Below are positions 7,907-14,975 of a DNA stretch of 46,616 nucleotides, one piece after another. Both the position numbers and the translations under genes were made by a program. The notes under the pieces are model-generated. The model made no database searches, was not told the origin of the DNA, and saw nothing but the letters and a program-made list of their open reading frames with translations. Source of the DNA: Kiritimatiellia bacterium (lineage in GTDB: Bacteria > Verrucomicrobiota > Kiritimatiellia > RFP12 > UBA1067); contig JAEEOY010000023.1 of NCBI GenBank assembly GCA_016284515.1, forward strand, positions 1 through 46,616, written 5' to 3'. Positions within the stretch are counted from its first letter, which is position 1. The number at the start of each line of letters is the position of its first letter.

Positions 7907-7940
7907 TTGGAATTGTGATGAAAAGAGAAAGGTGTTGATC

Positions 7941-8966
7941 ATGAGGTTGAGAGAAAAGAAGGAGATTCGCAGGTACAGGCGGTTTAACGGGTATGACTAC
8001 ACCCGGGGAGCGGCGCTGTTCATTACGATCGTTACAAACCCTCGGCGGCGGCTGTTCGGGGAAATCGTCGACGCCCGGCTTCGGAGAACTGCGCTGGGGC
8101 TTGCCGTCGAAAGCAGGTTGGCCGAGATGGCGCAGATGCCCGGCGTCTGCCTCTTCAACTTCGTTGTCATGCCTGACCATGTCCATCTGCAGCTCCATCT
8201 CCGCGCGGGGCTGCAGGATCCGCTTGTTGTGCTAGGGCGGGCGATAGGCGCGTTCAAGAGCCTCTGCGCGAAGGACTTCCACGAGCTGACGGGCGAGAGT
8301 GGCCCGCTCTGGCAGCAGGGCTACCACGACTGGATATGCGTGTCGGAGAAAATGATAGCCGCGGTCAACCGCTATATCGACTACAATCCGCTGAAGTTCG
8401 AGCTGCGCTACAACCAGCCCGAGTTCCTTGCGATTCGCGAGCCGATAGCGGCATGGCGGCTTCCGTCCGAAGAATTCTGGCGCGGCATAGGCGCGGTCGA
8501 TCTCCTTGACGGAGACGCGCCTTTCCTCGCGCTGCGCATAAGCCGCAGACTCTCTTCGCGGCAGATCGCCGAGGCGGTCTCGCACATTCGCCGCCGCGTC
8601 GGCGACTATGTCTTCGTCGGCGGGTGGATAAGCCCGGGCGAGAAGGCGGTGCGCGACATGCTGCTTGCAGAGCCGCGGGGGAGGATCGTGCAGATACTGC
8701 CCTCGGCGATGCCGCACGACTACAGGGTGGGCAGCATGTGGCTCGAGGCGGTGCGCGACCGACGCGCGGCGATCATCGCGCGCGGCAACAGCGAGGTCGA
8801 GTTCTCCCGCGCGGCGTGTCTGGAGGTCAACGAGGTGGCGGCGGAATTGGCAGCGCAAGCGCTGCCATCAGGACAGGGGCTGGCGCTGCCATCGGAGCGG
8901 GGGCTGGCGGCGGCTTGCGGCAAGGCGGTGTACTGGCTGCCGGAGGGGCCGAGGCTTGTTTCTTGA
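7941..8966 (+). CDS. REP-associated tyrosine transposase (RAYT, IS200-like Y1)
   Basis: A 341-residue protein. The HUH motif is H80-V-H82 in VVMPDHVHLQLHL. The catalytic tyrosine is most likely Y128 in LWQQGYHDW, followed by the family-typical NRYIDYNPLKFEL. RAYTs nick single-stranded REP hairpins and are held to spread them. It is longer than most RAYTs (~150-250 aa): residues ~165-300 form an extra C-terminal domain (RISRRLSSRQIAEAVSHIRRR, perhaps helix-turn-helix-like). The extreme C-terminus carries translated REP units (AAQALPSGQG). GAAAGG lies before ATG 7941; the open frame further upstream only overlaps the helicase tail. Confidence 0.88.
   Translation: MRLREKKEIRRYRRFNGYDYTRGAALFITIVTNPRRRLFGEIVDARLRRTALGLAVESRLAEMAQMPGVCLFNFVVMPDHVHLQLHLRAGLQDPLVVLGRAIGAFKSLCAKDFHELTGESGPLWQQGYHDWICVSEKMIAAVNRYIDYNPLKFELRYNQPEFLAIREPIAAWRLPSEEFWRGIGAVDLLDGDAPFLALRISRRLSSRQIAEAVSHIRRRVGDYVFVGGWISPGEKAVRDMLLAEPRGRIVQILPSAMPHDYRVGSMWLEAVRDRRAAIIARGNSEVEFSRAACLEVNEVAAELAAQALPSGQGLALPSERGLAAACGKAVYWLPEGPRLVS
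8849..8902 (+). repeat. REP copy inside the RAYT gene
   Basis: Perfect palindrome GGCAGCGC-AA-GCGCTGCC (8849-8866), then two 24-bp units (8855-8878 and 8879-8902) of the same type as at 7774-7893. Relative to 7768-7785 the arms differ at one position each, A/T changed to G/C on both sides, so the stem is kept. Confidence 0.88.
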
Positions 8967-8967
8967 C

Positions 8968-8985
8968 GACACCGCTTGCGGTGTC
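8968..8985 (-). repeat. Inverted REP palindrome directly after the RAYT stop
   Basis: GACACCGC-TT-GCGGTGTC, an 8-bp perfect hairpin starting two bases after the stop codon. Read on the minus strand it has the same CGCAAGCG core as the two upstream copies. Confidence 0.7.
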
Positions 8986-9144
8986 CGTTTCGGGAATCGA
9001 CTCCAAGGTTGGCTTTTGCGGCTTGGCACGGAAGTTGCTATCTGTTTGGCATGAAGCAGAACATGACATTGCAGAAGCGAGGAGACAAGACATGCCGGCT
9101 TGAACTTTCCCGCAACACGGTGCGGAAGTATTTGCAGGAAAATA

Positions 9145-9153
9145 TGGTATAAT
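9145..9153 (+). promoter_or_regulatory. Extended -10 promoter giving a nearly leaderless mRNA
   Basis: TGGTATAAT ends nine bases before ATG 9163, so the transcript should start about three bases before the start codon. Confidence 0.75.
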
Positions 9154-9162
9154 AGCGGCGCT

Positions 9163-10554
9163 ATGGGATTCTTCAAGGCATACGACATGCGCGGCACATT
9201 TGCCGCGGACTTCGACCTGGACACCGTCTACAGGGTGGGGCTCGCCCTGCCGAAGGTGGTGAAGGGAAATCGCTGGCTCGTCGGACGCGACTGCCGCACG
9301 ACTAGCGACGCCGTTCACGACGCGCTCGTGAAGGGGCTAGCCGAGGCGGGCGCCGAAGTGAGCGACCTCGGACTCTGCACGACGCCGATGGTCTACTACT
9401 TCACGGCCGCCGACGGATTCGACGGCTCGGTGATGATAACGGCGTCGCACAATCCGCCGTCCGACAACGGACTCAAGGTCTCCAAGGCGACGGCGCTTCC
9501 CGTCGGATACGCCAACGGACTCAACGAAGTCGAGAAGCTGGTCGGGCAAGACGAGAGACGCGTGACGTCAGACGAGAGTTCCGCGTCTCACGTCTCACGT
9601 CCCGTGTCAGGAGCTCTCGACCGCTACGTCGCCTGGCAGAAAGAGCGCTGCGGCGACTTCTCGGGCCTTAGGTTCGCCGTCGACTGCTCCAACGGAATGT
9701 CCTCGCTCTTCGCGCGCGAGATGTTCCCGGGCGCGGTGCTGCTGAACGACACGCCTGACGGGACCTTCCCGAACCACTCGCCGAATCCGCTTAAAAGCGA
9801 CGCGCGCGAACAGCTTGCGAAGGTCGTGCGCGAGAAGAGGCTCGACTGCGGCGTAATCTTCGACGGAGACGCGGACCGCGCGATGTTCGTGGACGAAAAA
9901 GGTGAGTTCGTCCAGCCCGACTACCTCGTTCCCATCGTGGCTCGCGCAACGCTCGGTCACCCAGCCACCCAACCACCTAACCACCTAACCACCCAACTAC
10001 CTAACCACCTTAAGATCATCCACGACGTGAGGACTTCGCGCGGCGCAATCGAGACGCTGCGCGAGGACGGATTCGAGCCGGTGATGGTTCCGGTGGGGCA
10101 TGCCTTCGCGAAGCCGATCCTGCGCGAGTGCGGTGCGCTGTGCGGAGGCGAACTCGCCGGCCACTACTACTTCAGCGAGTTCTTCGGATGCGACTCGGGC
10201 CTTCTCGCCGCGACGCGCATACTCTCCGAAGTCGCGAAGGCGAAGGCCGCGGGAAAGACGTTCTCCGAGATGATGAAGCCCATCGTCTCGCGCTACGCGA
10301 ACTCGGGGGAGCTCAACTTCAGGGTCGAGGACAAAGACGCGGCGATCGCGCGCGTCCTCGCGGCGGCGGCGAAGCTTGCGCGCGAGACGGGCAGGAGCGA
10401 GATGGACGGCGTCCGCCTCGAGTTCGACGAGGGCTGGATAAGCGTGAGGAAGTCCAACACCGAGCCGTATCTACGTCTTCTCGTGGAGTGCCGGACGAAG
10501 GACATGCTGGAAAAGTGGGTGAAGATTCTTTCGGAGGCGATAGAGGCGAAATGA
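9163..10554 (+). CDS. Phosphomannomutase/phosphoglucomutase
   Basis: A 463-residue alpha-D-phosphohexomutase. The active serine loop is TASHNP (93-98, S95), the metal loop DGDADR (234-239), the sugar-specificity loop GGELAGH (328-334) and the phosphate-binding loop RKSNTEPYLRL near the C-terminus. It interconverts hexose 1- and 6-phosphates and feeds nucleotide-sugar synthesis; manA at 28640 acts in the neighbouring step. Two short low-complexity inserts interrupt it in frame: residues ~130-150 and ~266-283, both encoded by short tandem repeats and both absent from typical family members. The start is fixed by the -10 box nine bases upstream. It ends ATGA-overlapped with the PHP gene. Confidence 0.93.
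   Translation: MGFFKAYDMRGTFAADFDLDTVYRVGLALPKVVKGNRWLVGRDCRTTSDAVHDALVKGLAEAGAEVSDLGLCTTPMVYYFTAADGFDGSVMITASHNPPSDNGLKVSKATALPVGYANGLNEVEKLVGQDERRVTSDESSASHVSRPVSGALDRYVAWQKERCGDFSGLRFAVDCSNGMSSLFAREMFPGAVLLNDTPDGTFPNHSPNPLKSDAREQLAKVVREKRLDCGVIFDGDADRAMFVDEKGEFVQPDYLVPIVARATLGHPATQPPNHLTTQLPNHLKIIHDVRTSRGAIETLREDGFEPVMVPVGHAFAKPILRECGALCGGELAGHYYFSEFFGCDSGLLAATRILSEVAKAKAAGKTFSEMMKPIVSRYANSGELNFRVEDKDAAIARVLAAAAKLARETGRSEMDGVRLEFDEGWISVRKSNTEPYLRLLVECRTKDMLEKWVKILSEAIEAK
9550..9611. repeat. Inverted heptamer arrays inside the phosphohexomutase gene
   Basis: Four 7-nt units on the left (GACGAGA, GACGCGT, GACGTCA, GACGAGA), a 6-nt centre, then four units in the opposite sense (CGTCTCA twice, CGTCCCG, TGTCAGG). 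The arms can partly pair. They are read in frame as a polar, non-conserved loop. Confidence 0.7.
9965..10012 (+). repeat. Six-copy octamer array inside the phosphohexomutase gene
   Basis: Six 8-nt units of the CCACCTAA type (CCACCCAA, CCACCTAA, CCACCTAA, CCACCCAA, CTACCTAA, CCACCTTA). The 48 bp encode a Pro/Asn/His/Thr-rich stretch containing PNHLTTQLPNHL. Confidence 0.85.
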
Positions 10555-11405
10555 AGGTAGACTTCCACGTTCATTCGACGGCGAGCGACGGGACGTTCGC
10601 GCCGTCCGAGCTCGTCGAGCAGGCGGAGCGCGGCGCATTTGCCGCGTTCGCGCTGACGGACCACGACAACTGCGACGGCGTCGCGGAGTTCCTTGCGGCG
10701 GAGGCTTCCGTTCCGCGCATCGCGGGCGTCGAGCTTTCCATCGATCCGGGCGAGGGCTTCGACAGGTTCCATCTGCTCGCCCTCGGCGTGGATCCGCGGA
10801 ACGCGGAGCTGAGGGCGTTCCTGCGCAGGATTCTCGAGGGGCGCAACGGACGCAACGAGCGCATCTTCGCGAACTTCCACAGGCTTGGCATCGACATAAA
10901 GCCGGAGCCTCACGGCGAGGTCCTGGCGCGTCCGCACTTCGCGCGGTGGCTCGTCGAGAACGGCTACGCGGCGGACATCCCGTCTGCGTTCGAGAAGTAC
11001 CTCCTCTCCGACTCTCCTGCGGAGACGCGCTGCTACGAGGAGCGGTACCATCCGTCGCAGGAGGAGACGTTCCGCATCGTGCACGCGGCGGGCGGGATAT
11101 GCTTGATGGCGCATCCGAAGTACTGGCGCAGGGAGTGGAAGCGGAGCGGATGCGACTATGCCGCGGCGGAGCGCGAGCTCGCGCGGCTGAAGGAGGCGGG
11201 TCTCGACGGACTCGAGTGCCACTACCAGGCGAACCTGCCGGAGGAGAACATGGAGTTCACGCGCATCGCGGCGAGGCTCGGTCTGCTGAAGTCCGCCGGG
11301 AGCGACTTCCACGGCGCGAACAAGCCGACGATTCCGCTCGGCATGGAGGTGGAGGAGTCGTTCATAGCTCCGCTGATGGAGGCGCTGGGGATCATCCGCG
11401 CCTGA
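10551..11405 (+). CDS. PHP-domain phosphoesterase (RNase AM / YciV-type)
   Basis: A 284-residue PHP metal-dependent hydrolase. DFHVHSTASDG at the N-terminus provides the first histidines (H6, H8). FALTDHDN, AGVELS, LMAHPKYW and AGSDFHG give the other metal ligands in the family order. Homologs hydrolyse 3',5'-nucleotide bisphosphate or 5' ends of small RNAs; the exact substrate is not readable here. It is translationally coupled to the phosphohexomutase (ATGA overlap at 10551-10554). Confidence 0.85.
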   Translation: MKVDFHVHSTASDGTFAPSELVEQAERGAFAAFALTDHDNCDGVAEFLAAEASVPRIAGVELSIDPGEGFDRFHLLALGVDPRNAELRAFLRRILEGRNGRNERIFANFHRLGIDIKPEPHGEVLARPHFARWLVENGYAADIPSAFEKYLLSDSPAETRCYEERYHPSQEETFRIVHAAGGICLMAHPKYWRREWKRSGCDYAAAERELARLKEAGLDGLECHYQANLPEENMEFTRIAARLGLLKSAGSDFHGANKPTIPLGMEVEESFIAPLMEALGIIRA

Positions 11406-11436
11406 CGCGCGGCAGAGAGGAAGACACAGGGGTTTT

Positions 11437-12282
11437 ATGGGAACGGTAGAAAAAATAGCGGGTCTTATCGCTGAGACGAGTTCGTCTCTTCCGAAAGACG
11501 TTGAGAAGGCGCTCGCGGCGGCGCTTCGCAGGGAGGAGCGCGGCGGATCCGCCGCGGTCGTGCTGCGGACGATACTGGACAACGTGGCGACTGCGCGCCG
11601 CGGGGGGTCCCCGCTGTGCCAGGACACGGGGACTCTTGCGTTCTACGTGGACGAGTCGCTCAGGCGCAAGGTGACGCCGGCGGTCATAAAGAAGGCCGTC
11701 GCACTGGCGACGAAGCGCGGGGCGCTGAGGAAGAACTGCATCGACTCCGTCTCCGGGAAGTCGTACGACGACAACTGCGCGGACGGCGCGCCGGTGATAC
11801 ACTACGTCGACTGGATGGAGAAGGGCTGCGTGGAGCTTGTCCTAAAGGGCGGCGGGAGCGAGAACATGTCCCGCCAGTACTCCCTGCCCGACTCCGCGCT
11901 CGGGGCGGGGCGGGACCTCGCGGGGGTGCGGAAGTGCATTCTCGACGCAGTCGTCAAGGCGCAGGGATACGGATGCGCGCCGGGGATTCTCGGCGTGTGC
12001 ATCGGCGGTGACCGCGCGACGGCGTACGAAGTCGCGAAGGAGCAGCTGCTCAGGCCGCTGGGCAAGGAGGGCGATTCCGCCGATCCGACGCTGCGCAGGC
12101 TGGAGAGGCAGGTCCTGAAGGACGCGAACTCGCTTGGGATAGGTCCGATGGGGCTTGGCGGGAAGACGATCCTGCTCGGCGTCAGGATCGCGTCGCGTCC
12201 CCGCGTGCCGGCGTCGTTCTTCGTCACCGTCGCCTACATGTGCTGGGCGTGCAGAAGGAAAGTCGAAAAGTTGAAAGGTTGA
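11437..12282 (+). CDS. Fe-S fumarase/tartrate dehydratase-type hydro-lyase, alpha subunit
   Basis: A 281-residue class I Fe-S hydro-lyase catalytic subunit. Cluster-type cysteines are seen in PLCQDTGT (C61) and YGCAPGILGVCIGGD; GSENMSRQYSLPDS and the glycine motif GIGPMGLGGKT are characteristic. With the beta subunit directly downstream it should reversibly hydrate fumarate to malate, or act on tartrate. The last ten residues (CRRKVEKLKG) and the stop are encoded by a heptamer repeat, so the native C-terminus has probably been replaced or extended. Confidence 0.88.
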   Translation: MGTVEKIAGLIAETSSSLPKDVEKALAAALRREERGGSAAVVLRTILDNVATARRGGSPLCQDTGTLAFYVDESLRRKVTPAVIKKAVALATKRGALRKNCIDSVSGKSYDDNCADGAPVIHYVDWMEKGCVELVLKGGGSENMSRQYSLPDSALGAGRDLAGVRKCILDAVVKAQGYGCAPGILGVCIGGDRATAYEVAKEQLLRPLGKEGDSADPTLRRLERQVLKDANSLGIGPMGLGGKTILLGVRIASRPRVPASFFVTVAYMCWACRRKVEKLKG

Positions 12283-12285
12283 AGG
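12257..12285 (-). repeat. Heptamer array forming the end of the hydratase alpha gene
   Basis: On the minus strand it reads as CCTTCAA/CTTTCAA-like units, the same motif as in the proS-trxA gap (14592-14621) but in the opposite orientation. The alpha-subunit stop codon lies inside it. Confidence 0.6.
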
Positions 12286-12292
12286 GCACGGT

Positions 12293-12868
12293 ATGAAAAA
12301 GCTTGAATATCCATTTGACGAGGGGCAGGTGCGCGCGCTGAAGGCGGGCGACGCGGTGAGCCTGTCGGGGCTGGTGCACACGGGGCGCGACAAGTTCCAC
12401 AAGTTCTTCGCGGACGGCGGGAAGATCCTGGTGGACTTCCGCGACGGCGCGCTGTACCACTGCGGGCCGGTGTGCGTAGCGGACGGCGCGTCGGGGTGGC
12501 GCGTCGTGTCCGCCGGGCCTACGACGTCCGTGCGGGAGAATCCGTACGAGCCGGCGTTCATAGAGTCGTCCGGCGTTAGGATCATAATCGGGAAGGGCGG
12601 GATGGACGCGGCGACGCTTGCGGCGATGAAGCGCTGCGGCTGCGTCTACGTGCAGGCCGTCGGGGGCGCGGGGGCGCTGTATGCGGCGTCCGTGAAGCGC
12701 GTCGCTGGCGTGGATCTCCTGGAGGAGTTCGGCGCGGCGGAGGCGTGCTGGCATTTCGAGGTGGAGGATTTCAGGGGCGTAGTGGCCATGGATGCGCACG
12801 GAAATTCCCTTTTTGCAGAAGTTGCCGCCGAGTCGCGGGCCAAATTTGATATAATATCCCAATCATGA
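12293..12868 (+). CDS. Fe-S fumarase/tartrate dehydratase-type hydro-lyase, beta subunit
   Basis: A 191-residue beta domain: LSGLVHTGRDKFHKFF, LYHCGPV and SAGPTTSVRENPYEP are the family's substrate-binding signatures, followed by GKGGMDAAT and VGGAGALYA. It pairs with the preceding alpha subunit, 10 bp away. Its last codons contain the proS promoter, and its TGA overlaps the proS ATG. Confidence 0.9.
   Translation: MKKLEYPFDEGQVRALKAGDAVSLSGLVHTGRDKFHKFFADGGKILVDFRDGALYHCGPVCVADGASGWRVVSAGPTTSVRENPYEPAFIESSGVRIIIGKGGMDAATLAAMKRCGCVYVQAVGGAGALYAASVKRVAGVDLLEEFGAAEACWHFEVEDFRGVVAMDAHGNSLFAEVAAESRAKFDIISQS
12847..12855 (+). promoter_or_regulatory. Extended -10 promoter for proS inside the beta-subunit gene
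   Basis: TGATATAAT is read as codons for Asp-Ile-Ile of the hydratase beta subunit. It ends nine bases before the proS ATG, so proS mRNA from this start would have a leader of about three bases. Confidence 0.75.
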
Positions 12869-14583
12869 AATGGACCAAGTCTCTCATCCAGACGCTCCGG
12901 GAGAATCCCGGTGACGCAGAAATCGACTCTCACAAGCTCCTTATCCGCGCGGGGCTCGCGCGCAAGGTGGCGGGCGGGCTCTATGCCTACCTGCCGCTCG
13001 GGATGCGTTCGCTGAGGAAAATACAGCAGATAGTCCGCGAGGAGATGGACCGCGCGGGCGCGCTTGAGATCGTCTCGCCGATCCTCCAGCCGGCGGAGCT
13101 GTGGCGCACCACGGGGCGCTGGGACACGATGGGGCCGAACATGTTCAAGCTCCGCGACCGCGGCGAGCACGAGTTCGCGCTTGGTCCGACGGCCGAGGAG
13201 GTGTTCACCGACCTCGCGAAGTCGCTCATCAGCTCCTACCGCCAGCTGCCGGTCACAATCTACCAGATCCAGTGGAAGTTCCGCGACGAGACGCGTCCGC
13301 GCTTCGGCCTCATGCGCTCCAAGGAGTTCCTCATGAAGGACGCCTACTCCTTCGACGTCGACGCCGAGGGGGCTGACAAGAGCTACTGGAACATGTACCA
13401 CGCCTACGAGCGCATCTACGAGCGCTGCGGGCTCAAGGCAGTGCCCGTGCAGGCCGACGGAGGCGACATGGGCGACTCGATGACGCACGAGTTCCACGTT
13501 CTCGCCGACGCGGGAGAGGACGGCATCGCGTTCTGCGAGGGCTGCGGCTACGCGGCGAACCTCGAGAAGGCGGAGCGCAGGGTCGCTCCGCGCGCGGACG
13601 CCGAATGCCCCTCATACGAGGAGGTCCACACGCCTGGCGCGAAGACGATCGAGCAGGTCGCGGCGTTCATGGGCCTTTCGGGGTCCGCGTTCGTCAAGTC
13701 GCTCATCTACTCCGCCGACGGAAAGCCCGTCATGGTGTGCGTCGAGGGTGATCGCGACGTCAACGACGTGAAGCTCAAGCGCTTCCTCGGCGCGAAGAAG
13801 GTCGAGCTCGCGGACTTCGAGACGGTGCTCAAGGCCTCCGGCGCGAACGCGGGGTCCGTCGGGCCCGTCAAGCCGGCGGACGCCTCGCTCCGCATCGTGT
13901 GCGACATCGCGCTCAAGGGCGCGAGGGGCTGCATCGTCGGCGCGAACAAGGACGACTACCACCTCAAGAACGTCGACCTTGCGCGCGACTGCAATATCGC
14001 GGACGCCGACTTCGCGGACCTCGTCATCGCGAGAGAAGGCGACATCTGCGCGAAGTGCGGCAAGCCGATGGCGATCAAGCGCGGCATCGAGGTCGGGCAG
14101 GTCTTCAAGCTCGGCACGAAGTACTCCGCCGCGTTCAACGCCGTCTACAAGAACGACAAGCTCGAGGAGCACGTGATGATCATGGGCTGCTACGGCGTCG
14201 GCGTTAGCCGCACCCTGCAGGCCGTCATCGAGCAGAGCCACGACAAGGACGGAATCGTCTGGCCCGCGTCCGTCGCGCCGTACCAGGTGATCGTCGAGAA
14301 CCTCGATCCCGACAAGGAGGAGGTCACGAAGGTCGCGGACGAGCTGGAGTCCGCGCTCGAGGCGAAGGGAATCGACGTTCTTGTCGACGACCGCGCCGAG
14401 AGGCCGGGCGTCAAGTTCAAGGACGCGGACCTTATCGGCTTCCCCGTGCGCGTCGTCGTAGGCGCGAAGGGGCTCGCGAACGGAGGCGTCGAGGTGAAGC
14501 GCCGTGACGAGGACAAGTCGAAGACGCGCATCGTCGCGCCCGCAGAGGCCGCCGCGCTCGTCGCGGAAGTCCTGTCCAAGTAG
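12865..14583 (+). CDS. proS: Prolyl-tRNA synthetase, bacterial type with editing domain
   Basis: A 572-residue class II synthetase that charges tRNA-Pro. Visible parts are the N-terminal catalytic segment (motif 2 region QWKFRDETRPRFGLMRSKEF), the inserted YbaK-like editing domain (~residues 250-380, VGANKDDYHLKNVD at its end), the return of the catalytic core with motif 3 (GCYGVGVSRTLQAVIEQ) and the anticodon-binding domain (PYQVIVENLD onward). The length matches the bacterial ProS form. The promoter spacing and the ATGA overlap with the upstream gene fix the start. Confidence 0.96.
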   Translation: MKWTKSLIQTLRENPGDAEIDSHKLLIRAGLARKVAGGLYAYLPLGMRSLRKIQQIVREEMDRAGALEIVSPILQPAELWRTTGRWDTMGPNMFKLRDRGEHEFALGPTAEEVFTDLAKSLISSYRQLPVTIYQIQWKFRDETRPRFGLMRSKEFLMKDAYSFDVDAEGADKSYWNMYHAYERIYERCGLKAVPVQADGGDMGDSMTHEFHVLADAGEDGIAFCEGCGYAANLEKAERRVAPRADAECPSYEEVHTPGAKTIEQVAAFMGLSGSAFVKSLIYSADGKPVMVCVEGDRDVNDVKLKRFLGAKKVELADFETVLKASGANAGSVGPVKPADASLRIVCDIALKGARGCIVGANKDDYHLKNVDLARDCNIADADFADLVIAREGDICAKCGKPMAIKRGIEVGQVFKLGTKYSAAFNAVYKNDKLEEHVMIMGCYGVGVSRTLQAVIEQSHDKDGIVWPASVAPYQVIVENLDPDKEEVTKVADELESALEAKGIDVLVDDRAERPGVKFKDADLIGFPVRVVVGAKGLANGGVEVKRRDEDKSKTRIVAPAEAAALVAEVLSK

Positions 14584-14591
14584 CGATTCGA

Positions 14592-14621
14592 CTTCCAACC
14601 TTCAACCTTTAACCTTCAACC
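14592..14621 (+). repeat. Heptamer array in the proS-trxA gap
   Basis: Four 7-nt units (CTTCCAA, CCTTCAA, CCTTTAA, CCTTCAA) plus CC. It fills nearly all of the 47-bp spacer up to the trxA ribosome site (AGGCGG at 14622-14627). Confidence 0.85.
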
Positions 14622-14630
14622 AGGCGGATT

Positions 14631-14942
14631 ATGGAAATTGAACTTAACGCGGTGAATTTCGAGGCGGAGGTCGAGAAGTCGGCCACTCCGGTTCTTGTGG
14701 ACTTCTGGGCGACGTGGTGCGGTCCGTGCATGATGCTCGGCCCCGTCGTCGCCGAGATCGCGTCCGAGCGCGAGGGCACGCTCAAGGTCGGCAAGGTCAA
14801 CGTCGACGAGAGCCCGGAGCTGGCGGCGCGCTTCGGCGTGATGTCGATTCCGGCCGTGTTCCTCTTCAGGGACGGCAAGGTGGCGAAGCAGGCCGTCGGA
14901 TACATGCCGAAGGCCGACCTCCTCGCCGCGCTCGGTCTTTAG
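14631..14942 (+). CDS. trxA: Thioredoxin
   Basis: A 103-residue thioredoxin with the WCGPC active site (29-33) in LVDFWATWCGPCMM and the cis-proline motif SIPAVFLFRDGK. It reduces disulfides in cytoplasmic proteins. AGGCGG lies four bases before ATG. No separate promoter is seen, so it is probably co-transcribed with proS. Confidence 0.95.
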   Translation: MEIELNAVNFEAEVEKSATPVLVDFWATWCGPCMMLGPVVAEIASEREGTLKVGKVNVDESPELAARFGVMSIPAVFLFRDGKVAKQAVGYMPKADLLAALGL

Positions 14943-14975
14943 TCCGCAAACAACGAAAAATCCACTGCCAATACC

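Larger units (their letters stand above)
7768..8985 (+). mobile_element. REP/RAYT unit: transposase gene flanked by REP palindromes
   Basis: Left REP array at 7768-7906, RAYT gene at 7941-8966, right REP copies at 8849-8902 and an inverted one at 8968-8985. All three palindromes share the core CGCAAGCG (CGCTTGCG in the inverted copy). Left and right copies are embedded in ATTGGCA...TGCCATCAGGACAGGGGC and differ only by paired changes in the stem. This is the classic REP-transposase neighbourhood. No target-site duplication can be defined. Confidence 0.8.

Noticed and set aside
7761-7940. N-terminal extension of the RAYT frame
   Set aside because: It overlaps the helicase tail and consists of the repeat array in another frame. 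ATG 7941 has a purine-rich site upstream and the family N-terminus begins there.
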